Assembly (NCBI GenBank): GCA_016183985.1
Contig: JACPDN010000010.1
Coordinates: forward strand, 558,001 to 622,000
Direction of reading: 5' to 3'
From: Pseudomonadota bacterium
GTDB lineage: Bacteria > Pseudomonadota > Alphaproteobacteria > Dongiales > Dongiaceae
DNA length: 64,000 nt
Positions 15,774 through 24,986 of this stretch are shown in pieces. The position numbers and the translations under genes are program-made. The notes beneath the pieces are model-generated. The model worked only from the letters and a program-made list of their open reading frames with translations, was not told the DNA's origin and searched no databases. Every line of letters begins with the position of its first letter. Positions within the stretch are counted from its first letter, which is position 1.

Positions 15774-16628
15774 ATGGAACAATGGCATTTTATTGACGGT
15801 AAATGGGTCACCGGCAATCCGCCGCTGATGCGCGCATTCGATCATGCGACCTGGCTGATGGGTGGCATCTTCGATGGTGCGCGCGCCTTTGACGGCGTGA
15901 CACCCGATCTCGATCTGCATTGCCGCCGCGCTGTGCGTTCCGCCAGCAATGTCGGCCTGCGCTCGCCTTTGTCCGCGGGTGAGATCGAAGAGATCTGCCG
16001 TGACGGCATCGCGCGTTTTCCGCGCGGCAGTCATCTTTATATCCGGCCCTTCATGTGGTCGGAGGATGGCTGGATGGCGCCCGATCCGGCGAGCACCCGG
16101 ATTTGCATCTCCGTCGTGCTGACACCGCTGCCGGATCCCACCAAAGGTGCCAGCGTCATGATTTCGAAATGGCGCCGGCCCTCGCCGGAAATGGCCCCGA
16201 CCGATGCCAAAGCGGTCTGCCTCTATGCCCAGGCGGGCCGCGCGTCGGGTGAAGCGCGCGCCAAGGGCTTCGATGAAGCGATCATGCTCGATCCGCTTGG
16301 CAATATCGCCGAATTTGCGTCCGCCAATCTGTGGATCGCCAAGGATGGTGCCGCGATCACGCCGGCAGCGAGTGGCTGCTTCCTCAATGGCATCACGCGT
16401 CAGCGCCTCATTCGCCTGTTCAATGCAGCGAAGATCCCCGTCTATGAGAAGACGCTGACGCCGAAAGACATCCTCGAAGCGGACGAACTCTTCTCGTCAG
16501 GCAATTTCGGCAAGGTCATGCCGATGACCCAGATCGAAGACCGCAAGCTCGAGATTGGTCCGATTTGCCGCCGCGCTCGCGAGCTCTATATGGACTTCGC
16601 CCACGGCAGCAAACGCGCCGCGGCGTAA
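15774..16628 (+). CDS. Class IV PLP aminotransferase (branched-chain aminotransferase-like)
   Basis: A 284-residue fold-type IV PLP enzyme. The N-terminal half has FDHATWLMGGIFDGARAFDG, the second half TDAKAVCLYAQAGRASGEARAKGFDEAIMLD, where the Lys of DAKAV aligns with the PLP-binding Lys and NIAEFASANLW is the equivalent of the EGSGENIF motif. It is a little shorter than IlvE and the substrate could be branched-chain, D-amino acid or another; I treat IlvE activity as possible. The ATG at 15774 has GAGG nearby. A REP-like element follows directly. Confidence 0.85.
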   Translation: MEQWHFIDGKWVTGNPPLMRAFDHATWLMGGIFDGARAFDGVTPDLDLHCRRAVRSASNVGLRSPLSAGEIEEICRDGIARFPRGSHLYIRPFMWSEDGWMAPDPASTRICISVVLTPLPDPTKGASVMISKWRRPSPEMAPTDAKAVCLYAQAGRASGEARAKGFDEAIMLDPLGNIAEFASANLWIAKDGAAITPAASGCFLNGITRQRLIRLFNAAKIPVYEKTLTPKDILEADELFSSGNFGKVMPMTQIEDRKLEIGPICRRARELYMDFAHGSKRAAA

Positions 16629-16648
16629 GGAGTCTCCTTCAACTCGTT

Positions 16649-16736
16649 CGTCATCCCCGTGCTTGGCACGGGGATCCACGAGTTTCTAGCTCGAAGATGC
16701 AAGTCGTGGATGCCCGGACCTGGCCCGGGCATGACG
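16649..16736. repeat. Paired REP/BIME-like palindromic element
   Basis: Two palindromic units face each other: 16649-16680 begins CGTCATCCCCGTGC and ends GGGGATCCACG, and 16705-16736 begins CGTGGATGCCC and ends GGGCATGACG. Each folds as a hairpin and the ends CGTCAT/ATGACG are inverted. A second copy of the same family is at 25582-25660. Confidence 0.75.
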
Positions 16737-16762
16737 ATATTATTTGAGTGGAGGATGTCTTC

Positions 16763-17176
16763 TTACAGCGTCAGATGACGCGCGCGAGCGCCGCGTTCGA
16801 TGGCGGCGGCGACCAGTTTGCCGATCTTCAATTCATAACGCAGCAGGTCGAGGAGACGCGCTTCTTCCTGCGTCACGGTACTGTCGGCAGCAGCGACATC
16901 GCAAGCGAGCGCATAAGCGGTCTCGCGCAGTTTCTCGGGCAGGGTGTCGACGATCTTCTTCAAGACGGCGTCGAGGCCTTCTTTGCCATTCAGCAGGTCG
17001 ACACAAGTCGACGCGGTCTTGGCGATCCGCGCGCGGTCGAAATCGCGGAAGATCGGCAAATGGCCGACCATGTCGCCGATCGACGACATTTCCGCATCCG
17101 ACATGTCGCGGTCGGCGGCCGCCATCAGCACCATGGTGTAGATGAGGGCGGAATGATGGTTCTGCACGGCGGCCAT
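16763..17176 (-). CDS. TerB-family protein
   Basis: A 137-residue all-helical protein with the TerB-like pattern: VLMAAADRDMSDAEMSSIGDMV near the N-terminus and ACDVAAADSTVTQEEARLLDLL in the second half, each with the acidic metal-binding cluster. Start taken at the ATG at 17176, with AGGGA about nine bases upstream; the frame is open to 17245. TerB-like proteins occur with stress and tellurite systems but stand-alone copies have no known role. It follows the helicase gene on the same strand after an 87-base gap. Confidence 0.8.
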   Translation of the reverse strand: MAAVQNHHSALIYTMVLMAAADRDMSDAEMSSIGDMVGHLPIFRDFDRARIAKTASTCVDLLNGKEGLDAVLKKIVDTLPEKLRETAYALACDVAAADSTVTQEEARLLDLLRYELKIGKLVAAAIERGARARHLTL

Positions 17177-17263
17177 TGTTTTGAAATCCCTAGTTACCTG
17201 ATGAAAAATCGCCCGAACAATAGCGGCGGGGGCGGTCGCGCTCAACCCTGCTCCTGGCGGCCC

Positions 17264-20041
17264 CTATTTATTAACGTTTTCGGCCAGGAAGGCGGCCGTC
17301 TGGTCAATCGCAGCCTTGAGGCCGATACGCTCCACCGTCACATCGGGCGGGAAGGCGGTCAGCAGCCGCGACGGCATGGCCTTGTCGAGCAACACGAAGA
17401 CGCCGTGATCGTCGGCGCGGCGGATAAGGCGCCCGAACGCCTGTTTGAGCTTCAGCCGCGTCAGCTGGTCTTCATAGGCCGTGCCGCCGAAGGCGGATTT
17501 ACGGGCCCGGTGCAGCAGATCCGGGCGCGGCCAGGGCACGCGGTCGAAGACGATGAGGCGGAGCGCATTCCCAGGCACATCGACACCGTCGCGCACCGCG
17601 TCGGTCCCCAAGAGGCAGGCATCGACATCGCCGCGGAAGATGTCGATGAGGGTCGCGTTATCCATGGCATCGACATGCTGGGCGAGCAGATTGAGCCCAT
17701 GTTCCTCAAGCGCCGGGGCAATGCGCCGATGCACTTCCCGGAGGCGCTGGATCGCGGTGAAGAGGCCGAGCGCACCGCCGCCTGCCGCGAGGAACAGCGT
17801 ACGATAGGCAGCGGCGACCTGGGCGAGATCGTCCTTGTCGAGATCGGTGACGATGAAAACGCGGGTCTGCTTGGCGTAATCGAACGGCGAGGGCACGCGC
17901 AGACGATAAGCAGGAAGGGCAAGGTGATTGGTACCCGCGCGCGCTTCCGCTCCGTTCCAGGCGAGATCCGATCCGGTGCCGTCGGTCAGCGTTGCCGAGG
18001 TCACGACGATTCCATGCGCGGGCTTCATCACCGCTTCGGCAAAAGGCTGCGTGGGATCGAGGAAATGGCGATACATGCCGACATCGAGCTCGCGTCCATC
18101 GCTGCGCTCCAGGCCGAACCAATCGACGAAGACCGGCGCGTCATTGGGGTCCGGTATCTGCTGATGGCTGAGTGCCTTGAGCATGGCGCGCCAGGCACCC
18201 ACTTCCATATCGCCGCGGCGCTGCAGCCCGCGCGCCATCGCATCGATGCGCTGCCGCTCGGCGCTTTCCAGATTTTCGGATTCGTCGTCGAGCCGCCGCA
18301 TCAGTTTTGCCGCCAGAGTCAGCATCGGTTCCATCAACGCCCCCAACGCACGGTCGAGGGCGACGCTGGCCAATGCCACATCGGGTTCCAGCGGTGCGCA
18401 GGCGCATTCCAGGCTGTAGCCGCTGCGCGGTGCCGCCGATCGCGCCAAGACCTGGTGTCGCACAGCCTGCAGGAATTTCTCGGCGGCACCCACCGGCTGA
18501 TTGTCGGCAAGACGCTGCTGCCAGCCTTCGCTCACCAATGCGCGCGCCGCCTGTAGCACCGCGTCAACCAGCGCCGGCATGTCCGCATCGTCGAGGACAA
18601 GGTCGTCGAGCCGGCGTTTGAGGCCGCGTGCGCGGCTCGACCGTCCGCCCTCCGCACCCAGCAGCCAACGGCGAAGGTCCGCCATCTCCTGTCCGGTGAG
18701 ATGGGCGGCAAAGGCGCTGTCGGTGGCGCTGAAAAGATGATGACCCTCGTCGAAGACATAACGCGTGGGCAAGCGCTGCTCGTCATTATTGGAACCGATC
18801 GCTGCCTGGATCATGACCAGCGCATGGTTGGCGATGACGATCTCGGCCTTCTTTGCGCGCCTGGCCGAGCGTTCGATGAAGCAGCGCGTGTAATGTGGGC
18901 AGGCGGCATAGATGCACTCGCCGCGCCGGTCGGCCAATGCAAAGGCGCGGCCCTGGCCGATGAGGTCCGGCAGCCAGCCCGGAAAATCGCCGCCCACCAT
19001 ATCGCCGTCACGCGTCGCCATCGCCCAGCGGGCCACGAGCCCGAAGCCAATCGCGTCGACGGGCCTGCTGGAAAGCTGCCCACCCATTTCGGCGAGATTG
19101 AGCAGGCACAAATAATTCTCGCGCCCCTTGCGGATGACGACCTTCTGCGCCTTCTGCGCCGGATTGGGATATAGCCGGTCGAGCTCCTGATCGATCTGGT
19201 GCTGCAGATGCCGCGTGTAGGTGCTGATCCAGACCGGTCCCTGATTGCGCTGGGCCCAGAGGCTCGCCGGCGCGATATAGCCCAAGGTCTTGCCGACCCC
19301 GGTGCCGGCCTCGGCCAGCACGACATTGGGGGCATCCTCTTCGGGCCGTGGGCAGAAGGCGGGGGTGAGGCCGGCGGCGAAATCGGCCTGTGCCGCCCGC
19401 TGCTCGGCACCCTCGCCAATCAGTTCAGCAAGACGCCGCCGTGTTTCCTCAGCCTGGATAGGGAGATGATCGGGTTCCGGCGGCGGTGCGCCATCGCTCC
19501 ATTCGGGCAAATCATCCCACACACCGACACCGGGGGCCGCTGCCCCTTCCGCCTGGAAGTCGAGCGCCCGCAACACGAACGGCCCCCAGGCCCAGCCGGC
19601 GCGGGCCATGGCCCAGGCAAGCCCCGTCGTGCGCCGCCGCTGTCGCGACTGTGCCATCAGTTCGGTGAGCAGCAGCCGCGCGCATTCATGCAGCAGCTTT
19701 GCTTCCACCACCGGGTCATGATGCGGCGGCACGACCAGGCCCAGCACTTCCGCCAGGCCCTTGGGTGTCGGCAGCGCGAAGCTTGCCGGCCGGACGAAGG
19801 CATAAAGCTCGAGGAGGTCGAAAGCGAAAAACCGGTCGACGCGCAAGCGGCGCGCGGTCGATGGCGCATGGACCAGAAGCGGCGCATGCGCGCGGGCCGA
19901 CAGACCGGCCGTGCCGTGGCTGACCCGCTCTGGTGGCGCATCGCGACGATCGAGCCAGACCGCCTCGCCGTGATAGGCGATGAGGGCAGGCAACTCGGCG
20001 AGCTTGACGCTGCGCTGGCTCAATGTACCGGTTTCGTTCAT
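17264..20041 (-). CDS. DinG/XPD-family ATP-dependent DNA helicase with Fe-S motif
   Basis: A 925-residue superfamily 2 helicase. Walker A is EAGTGVGKTLGYIAPA and the DEAH-type motif II is DEGHHLFSAT. Between them are cysteines in NYLCLLNL and ECIYAACPHYTRCF, matching the four-Cys 4Fe-4S domain of the XPD/DinG family. C-terminal motifs include VVTSATLTDG and QAFGRLIRRADDHGVFVLLD. About 230 residues precede Walker A, more than in Escherichia coli DinG, and have no domain I recognise. Expected to be a 5'-3' helicase for recombination or repair. Confidence 0.88.
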   Translation of the reverse strand: MNETGTLSQRSVKLAELPALIAYHGEAVWLDRRDAPPERVSHGTAGLSARAHAPLLVHAPSTARRLRVDRFFAFDLLELYAFVRPASFALPTPKGLAEVLGLVVPPHHDPVVEAKLLHECARLLLTELMAQSRQRRRTTGLAWAMARAGWAWGPFVLRALDFQAEGAAAPGVGVWDDLPEWSDGAPPPEPDHLPIQAEETRRRLAELIGEGAEQRAAQADFAAGLTPAFCPRPEEDAPNVVLAEAGTGVGKTLGYIAPASLWAQRNQGPVWISTYTRHLQHQIDQELDRLYPNPAQKAQKVVIRKGRENYLCLLNLAEMGGQLSSRPVDAIGFGLVARWAMATRDGDMVGGDFPGWLPDLIGQGRAFALADRRGECIYAACPHYTRCFIERSARRAKKAEIVIANHALVMIQAAIGSNNDEQRLPTRYVFDEGHHLFSATDSAFAAHLTGQEMADLRRWLLGAEGGRSSRARGLKRRLDDLVLDDADMPALVDAVLQAARALVSEGWQQRLADNQPVGAAEKFLQAVRHQVLARSAAPRSGYSLECACAPLEPDVALASVALDRALGALMEPMLTLAAKLMRRLDDESENLESAERQRIDAMARGLQRRGDMEVGAWRAMLKALSHQQIPDPNDAPVFVDWFGLERSDGRELDVGMYRHFLDPTQPFAEAVMKPAHGIVVTSATLTDGTGSDLAWNGAEARAGTNHLALPAYRLRVPSPFDYAKQTRVFIVTDLDKDDLAQVAAAYRTLFLAAGGGALGLFTAIQRLREVHRRIAPALEEHGLNLLAQHVDAMDNATLIDIFRGDVDACLLGTDAVRDGVDVPGNALRLIVFDRVPWPRPDLLHRARKSAFGGTAYEDQLTRLKLKQAFGRLIRRADDHGVFVLLDKAMPSRLLTAFPPDVTVERIGLKAAIDQTAAFLAENVNK

Positions 20042-20148
20042 TACGGTGCTTTATGAACCAGCATCGGGCCGGGATCAACTGAGCGGGCGAGGTGGGATTT
20101 GTTATTTCGTCATGACGTTCCCGGCATGACGCTCATTGAGCGCAGACG

Positions 20149-21933
20149 CTAAGCCGACAGGATGCGTTGGCCGACGGCCCAGGGGCGGTCGAATTGCGGG
20201 CGGCCGTAATGATAGCCCTGCAAGTAATGGACCCCGGCATTGATGAGAACCTGCGCGTCGGCATCGTTCTCGACGAATTCGGCGACCGTCTCCAGACCGA
20301 AGGTGCTGGCAAGGCCCATCAGGTTGCGGATGAAAAGCTGCTGATCGACATTGTTGGCGAGGTTGCGGACAAAAGAACCGTCGATCTTCACCAGATCGAC
20401 CGTGAGCGCCTTCAAATGGCGGAAGCTGGTGAAGCCGGCACCGAAATCGTCGATGGCGACGCGACAGCCGACATCGCGCACCACATTCACAAAGCGCGCC
20501 GATTCCTCGATGTCATGGAGAGCCGCCGTCTCGGTGATTTCGACGATGAGGCGCGAAGCGATGGCCGGCGTTGATTTCACGGCGGCGATAAGCGCACGCA
20601 GCCAGGATTGATCGGTGGCGGTGAGGCCCGAGATGTTGAGCGAGAGAACCGTCGCCGGATCCTTGCGCAATTCCTCGACCGTCATGTCGAGCACGTAGCG
20701 GTCAAGCAGGCGCGTCATGCCCAGCTGTTCGACCACGGGAATGAAGGCGCCGGCCGGCAGGATCTCACCCTTCAGATCCTTCATGCGCAGCAGGCATTCG
20801 TATTTAGAGACCGTCATCGATTGCGCATGGATGATCGGCTGATAGGTGAAGATCAGGCGATGATCGCGCATCGCCTGTTGGACCTGCGTGCCGATATCCA
20901 TGGCGCGGCGATGCAGCAGCGTCTGCTGTTCCGACGGACGATAGACGTTGTAGCAGCAGCGCCCAGCCTTCTTGGCGTAGGTGAGGGCCGATTCCGCCTT
21001 GGTCATCACCTCATAGGCGGTGTTGACGAGGCCGGGGAACAGTACGCAGCCCACCGACACGGTGATGGGAATCGACTGGCCGTCGATCTCGATCGCCTGT
21101 TCGCGCATCGTCTGGATGATGCGGTCCATGCAACCCACGACGCATTCCTCGGGGCAATTGGTGAGCAGCACGCCGAAACGGTCGCCGCCCAGGCGCCCAA
21201 TGAGGTCGGAGGCGCGCAAGGTGCGGTCGAGGCGCTGGCCGATCGCCACCAGCACGGCGTCGCCGATCTCATAGCCATAGGCGTTGTTGACCATGGCGAG
21301 CTTGTCGACGCCGATGACCAGGAAGGCGCCATCGACCTTGAATCGGCGCGAAAAGGAAAGGGCGTGCTCCAACTCGTCGCGCAGGCGCGCGCGGTTGAAG
21401 TGGCCAGTCAGCTCGTCGTAATTGGCGATGCGCTCAAGGCGCGCTTCGTTCTGCTTCCTCTGCGTGATGATCCGCATGACGCCGGACATGGCGACCGGCA
21501 TGCCGTTGGCATCGATCTCGACCCGGCCGCGGTCATGTACCCAGATGACGATTCCCTGGCCGTTACGCACACGGTATTCGCAATCGTAATTGTCGCCCTG
21601 GCTGAAATGGTCGGAGAGGGCCTTGAGGCGCCGCGGCAGATCTTCGGGATGAATGCGGTTGTTGAAGCCGTGGCCGCTGGCGATGGCGTTCTCGCCCTCG
21701 CCCAGCACTTCCTCGACCTCACCCGCCCAGGACAGGCGGTCGGAGAGGATGTCCCATTTGTAAAGAATGTCGCCGGAAGCGCCGATGGCGCTCCGTACCC
21801 AATCTGGCGCCCCATTGCCGGCTTCGTCGATGTGCGGCAAGGCCTGGGCCGTTTCCGGCGCCAGGGAAGTTAATTCTTGCTCGCTCCTCAAAGCCGTCAC
21901 GAGCGCTCCTCTGTCGCCGTCACTCGGTACCAT
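20149..21933 (-). CDS. PAS-GGDEF-EAL protein, probable c-di-GMP phosphodiesterase
   Basis: A 594-residue cytoplasmic protein: a PAS domain (about residues 45-160, with the PAC-type end VHDRGRVEIDANGMPVAMSGV), a GGDEF domain and an EAL domain. The GGDEF motif reads GGDRF, lacking the catalytic Glu, so cyclase activity is unlikely. In the EAL domain the signature is ECL, and VEITETAAL, DDFGAGFTSF, VKIDGSFV and TVAEFVEN keep the metal and catalytic residues. It should degrade c-di-GMP, with the GGDEF domain perhaps as a GTP-sensing module. Confidence 0.88.
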   Translation of the reverse strand: MVPSDGDRGALVTALRSEQELTSLAPETAQALPHIDEAGNGAPDWVRSAIGASGDILYKWDILSDRLSWAGEVEEVLGEGENAIASGHGFNNRIHPEDLPRRLKALSDHFSQGDNYDCEYRVRNGQGIVIWVHDRGRVEIDANGMPVAMSGVMRIITQRKQNEARLERIANYDELTGHFNRARLRDELEHALSFSRRFKVDGAFLVIGVDKLAMVNNAYGYEIGDAVLVAIGQRLDRTLRASDLIGRLGGDRFGVLLTNCPEECVVGCMDRIIQTMREQAIEIDGQSIPITVSVGCVLFPGLVNTAYEVMTKAESALTYAKKAGRCCYNVYRPSEQQTLLHRRAMDIGTQVQQAMRDHRLIFTYQPIIHAQSMTVSKYECLLRMKDLKGEILPAGAFIPVVEQLGMTRLLDRYVLDMTVEELRKDPATVLSLNISGLTATDQSWLRALIAAVKSTPAIASRLIVEITETAALHDIEESARFVNVVRDVGCRVAIDDFGAGFTSFRHLKALTVDLVKIDGSFVRNLANNVDQQLFIRNLMGLASTFGLETVAEFVENDADAQVLINAGVHYLQGYHYGRPQFDRPWAVGQRILSA

Positions 21934-22217
21934 CTGGCGACCCTAGCGCCAGAGTCTAAACAAAGTCCTAAAAGCTGACTGCTTGGGCATTTTTCCAGGT
22001 CGTGGGTATCGGCCGGAAGCAGCTCTGGCGCTCGGGCAGGGAGGTTGGGCAGGAGGTGGATGGGCATGGTAAATAATTGGTAAACTTAATTAAATTTACG
22101 CCAGAGTCGCACGATGATGTGACCGGATTCTTGAGACTCGGGCTTGAACAGTCTTGTTCCTGCCTCCAATTTATCTAAAATTCTATCTAATTCCGATTTG
22201 GAGAGTTCCTGAACTTC

Positions 22218-22715
22218 ATGGCCGAGATCGGTCCGCTTCTGTTGCCACCACCGGCTGCCATCAGCAGCCGATCGGTGGCGCCTGTCAGAACGACCGCCAG
22301 CCGCCAGGGCAATGGCGAGGGTACCGCCTCCCTCGCAACCATTGATCCGACTGCCAATGCCACAGAGGGCAACTCCCGGGCCAAGCAATTTCGCTTCCGC
22401 GTGGTGGATGGCGGGCGCAGCGACACGCTGGGCAATGCCGAACTGCCGGCAACAAGCCGCCAGGCCGGCGCGGCCGACGAAGCCCGCACGGCGACCCAAG
22501 AGCGCGAGGGGTCTTCAGGTCATTCATCAAAACAGATCCCGCTCGGCACCTTTTCAGCGCCTTTCCTTGCCCAGCTCATCGCCCAGGAACAGCTGCAGCC
22601 GGGCCTCCACGACCCGCCCGTGAAACAGGCCGATCGCGCCTATCGCCAGGCTGGCGCCGAGCCGCCCTTGAGCGATGCCGACAGCAGCGTCGCGCATTTC
22701 AGGATCGCCGTCTGA
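22218..22715 (+). CDS. Uncharacterised 165-residue protein
   Basis: Not recognised. The N-terminal two thirds are low-complexity, rich in Ser, Ala, Thr and Pro and probably disordered. The C-terminal stretch (FSAPFLAQLIAQEQLQPG, then ADRAYRQAGAEPPL) looks folded and amphipathic, the sort of ending seen in small alphaproteobacterial proteins of unknown role. There is no signal peptide or membrane helix. The ATG at 22218 has GGAGAG about 12 bases upstream. It is followed by an XRE-family regulator gene 45 bases later. An overlapping minus-strand frame looks less like a protein. Confidence 0.5.
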   Translation: MAEIGPLLLPPPAAISSRSVAPVRTTASRQGNGEGTASLATIDPTANATEGNSRAKQFRFRVVDGGRSDTLGNAELPATSRQAGAADEARTATQEREGSSGHSSKQIPLGTFSAPFLAQLIAQEQLQPGLHDPPVKQADRAYRQAGAEPPLSDADSSVAHFRIAV

Positions 22716-22760
22716 GGGGCGGTTCCACGAATCAGCCGGGCGCCTTAATCTGGCTCCCTC

Positions 22761-23114
22761 ATGACACCCTTCGGACAGAAACTACGCGACCTCAGGCAGG
22801 CCCATGGCCGGCAGCTCAAGGATATGGCCAAGGCGCTCAAAGTTTCCTCCGCCTATCTCTCGGCGCTGGAGCACGGCCACCGGGCGCGGCCCAAGACCGG
22901 CTTCGTGCAGCAGGTCGCCGCCTATTTCAACCTCGCCTGGGATGAGGTCGACGATCTGAAGGCCCTGGCCGATCTCTCCGATCCCAAGATCAGCATCGAC
23001 ACCGGCGGCCTCTCGCCGCTCGCCACCGAGCTGGCCAATCGCCTGGCCAAGCGCATCGGTGACCTCGATGCCGCGACGCTCACCAGTCTCAACGAGCAAT
23101 TGAAGCCGAAATAG
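22761..23114 (+). CDS. XRE-family helix-turn-helix protein
   Basis: A 117-residue protein with a Cro/CI-type HTH in residues 5-65: FGQKLRDLRQAHGRQLKDMA followed by LKVSSAYLSALEHGHRARP, the recognition helix and a conserved Glu. The remaining 50 residues are helical, perhaps for dimerisation. The target is unknown; the small gene upstream and the permease gene downstream lie on the same strand. Confidence 0.85.
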   Translation: MTPFGQKLRDLRQAHGRQLKDMAKALKVSSAYLSALEHGHRARPKTGFVQQVAAYFNLAWDEVDDLKALADLSDPKISIDTGGLSPLATELANRLAKRIGDLDAATLTSLNEQLKPK

Positions 23115-23182
23115 CTTTCATCCAGCATGCAGGCGGGCACGCCCATCCGAGTCGGCGGCAACACAATTTTCAGGACCCATTT

Positions 23183-24556
23183 ATGAGCGTCGAGCGGCAG
23201 GCAAGCTGGGGTGAAGCCCTTTCCGTTTATTTCACCGGCCGCCAGTTCATCATCTTGGTGATGGGGTTTGCCAGCGGATTGCCCCTGCTGCTGACGCTCT
23301 CAACACTCTCTTATTGGCTCTCCACCGTCGGCGTCGACAAGACCACGATTGGCCTCTTCACCTTGGTCGGGATTCCCTACACCTTCAAATTCGTCTGGTC
23401 GCCGGTGATCGATCAAATGCGCCTGCCCATTCTGGGCAAGCTCGGGCGGCGCAAGAGCTGGCTCCTGTTGCTGCAGCTTCTTCTGGCAGCCGCGATCTTC
23501 GTGATGGGACAGACGGATCCGGTCGCCAACGCAGCTGCCACCGCTGTGCTGGCGGTCGTCGTCGCTTTCTTTTCGGCGAGCCAGGATATCGTGATCGATG
23601 CCTATCGCATCGAAATCCTGGCGGCCGACGAACAGGGAGCAGGTGCAGGCACGACCCAGGTCGGCTATCGGTTCGGCCTGTTGCTGGCAGGTGCGGGTGC
23701 CACGGCACTCTCAGACTATATCGGTTGGCCGACGATCTTCGCCGTTCTCGCCGGAGCGATGATTCTTTGTGCCGCCTTCACCCTGTTCGTACCGGAACCG
23801 AAGACGGCGCCGCAGAAGCAGCACAAATCCTATAACGATGTGCTCAATGACGCGGTGATCCGGCCCTTTGCCGATTTCATCGGCCGCAAAGGCTGGGTCG
23901 TTATCCTGCTCTTCATCCTGTTTTACAAATACGGGGATGCCTTCGGCGGGGCCATGGCAAACCCCTTCTATCACGAGCTTGGTTTTACGGGTCTTGAGAT
24001 CGCGGCCGTCTCGAAGGTTTTCGGCATTATCGCCTCATTAGTCGGCGGTGTTATTGGCGGCCTGGTCGTCGCGCGCTTCGGACTGTTCAAAACATTGTTG
24101 GTCGGCGGCATACTTCAAGCGGTGACGAACCTTGTGTTCAGCGCGATGGCATGGCGCCATGGCGCCGGATTTGCCCAGGATCTCGTCGCCTACGGGCCGA
24201 TCGACCCGGCGGTCTATATCGAACTCTCGCGGCAGCATCATGTTGAGCTTCTGAAATGGCTCACGGCGGCGATATCGGCTGACAACATCGCCGGTGGCAT
24301 CGCCGCCTCGGCGCTCGTCGCCTATCTGTCAGGTCTCTGCAACGTGGCCTTCACGGCGACACAATACGCGCTCTTTTCCTCTTTCATGGCGCAGGGGCGC
24401 ACACTGCTGTCCAGCGGCAGCGGCTGGATGGCGGACCATACGGATTGGGTCAGTTTCTGGGCGCTGACCACTTTGATGGCCATTCCTGGTCTGCTCCTGC
24501 TCCTGTGGATCGTGCGGCTCTATCCGCATGGTCTGACAAACACAGGCAAGAAATGA
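23183..24556 (+). CDS. AmpG-like MFS permease
   Basis: A 457-residue membrane protein with 12 or more hydrophobic segments. The start (FIILVMGFASGLPLLLTLST, then TTIGLFTLVGIPYTFKFVWSP) matches the AmpG/PAT family, which imports anhydro-muropeptides for cell-wall recycling, and RRKSW lies in the first cytoplasmic loop. The acetyl-CoA transporter branch of the family cannot be excluded. Its stop overlaps the start of the SelW-like gene (ATGA), showing translational coupling. Confidence 0.85.
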   Translation: MSVERQASWGEALSVYFTGRQFIILVMGFASGLPLLLTLSTLSYWLSTVGVDKTTIGLFTLVGIPYTFKFVWSPVIDQMRLPILGKLGRRKSWLLLLQLLLAAAIFVMGQTDPVANAAATAVLAVVVAFFSASQDIVIDAYRIEILAADEQGAGAGTTQVGYRFGLLLAGAGATALSDYIGWPTIFAVLAGAMILCAAFTLFVPEPKTAPQKQHKSYNDVLNDAVIRPFADFIGRKGWVVILLFILFYKYGDAFGGAMANPFYHELGFTGLEIAAVSKVFGIIASLVGGVIGGLVVARFGLFKTLLVGGILQAVTNLVFSAMAWRHGAGFAQDLVAYGPIDPAVYIELSRQHHVELLKWLTAAISADNIAGGIAASALVAYLSGLCNVAFTATQYALFSSFMAQGRTLLSSGSGWMADHTDWVSFWALTTLMAIPGLLLLLWIVRLYPHGLTNTGKK

Positions 24557-24834
24557 AACCCGTCGTCAGCATCACCTATTGCACGCAATGCCGCTGGCTG
24601 CTCAGGGCCGGGTGGACGGCGCAGGAATTGCTCGTCACCTTTGAAGACGAGCTTGGTGGCGTGACACTCGTTCCCGGCACGGGCGGCATCTTCGAGGTCA
24701 CCGTCGACAGCGTTGTTGTATGGTCGCGCAAAAGCGAAGGCCGCTTTCCCGAGCTCAAGGAATTGAAGCAGCGCATCCGCGATATCGTCTCGCCGGATCG
24801 ACCGCTCGGTCACTCTGATAAGGCAAGCTCGTGA
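24553..24834 (+). CDS. SelT/SelW/SelH (Rdx) family thioredoxin-like protein
   Basis: A 93-residue protein starting MKPVVSITYCTQCRWLLRAG: CTQC is the redox CxxC of the Rdx family, with Cys at the position that is selenocysteine in animal SelW. The segment GTGGIFEVTVDSVVVWSRK is also typical. It overlaps the permease gene by four bases. A redox role is likely; the partner is unknown. Confidence 0.88.
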   Translation: MKPVVSITYCTQCRWLLRAGWTAQELLVTFEDELGGVTLVPGTGGIFEVTVDSVVVWSRKSEGRFPELKELKQRIRDIVSPDRPLGHSDKASS

Positions 24835-24986
24835 CCTATCGGTGACCTGTCCTGCCGCTGACAATTTCGTGAGCGGTGTTCCTCGAATTTTCACGCCCCT
24901 GCCCCATTTCCGCCCCGATTGAGGACGAGTCTCCGGTCATCGCGAATCAGCGCGATGCCGACGCTTACCAGGGAAGGGGATTTCCC

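Noticed and set aside
16748-18556. 602-codon plus-strand open frame
   Set aside because: It lies opposite the TerB and DinG-like helicase genes, both with full family motifs, and shows no domain of its own.
22080-22099. CtrA box (TTAA-N7-TTAA)
   Set aside because: Two TTAA elements are present but adjacent, not seven bases apart.
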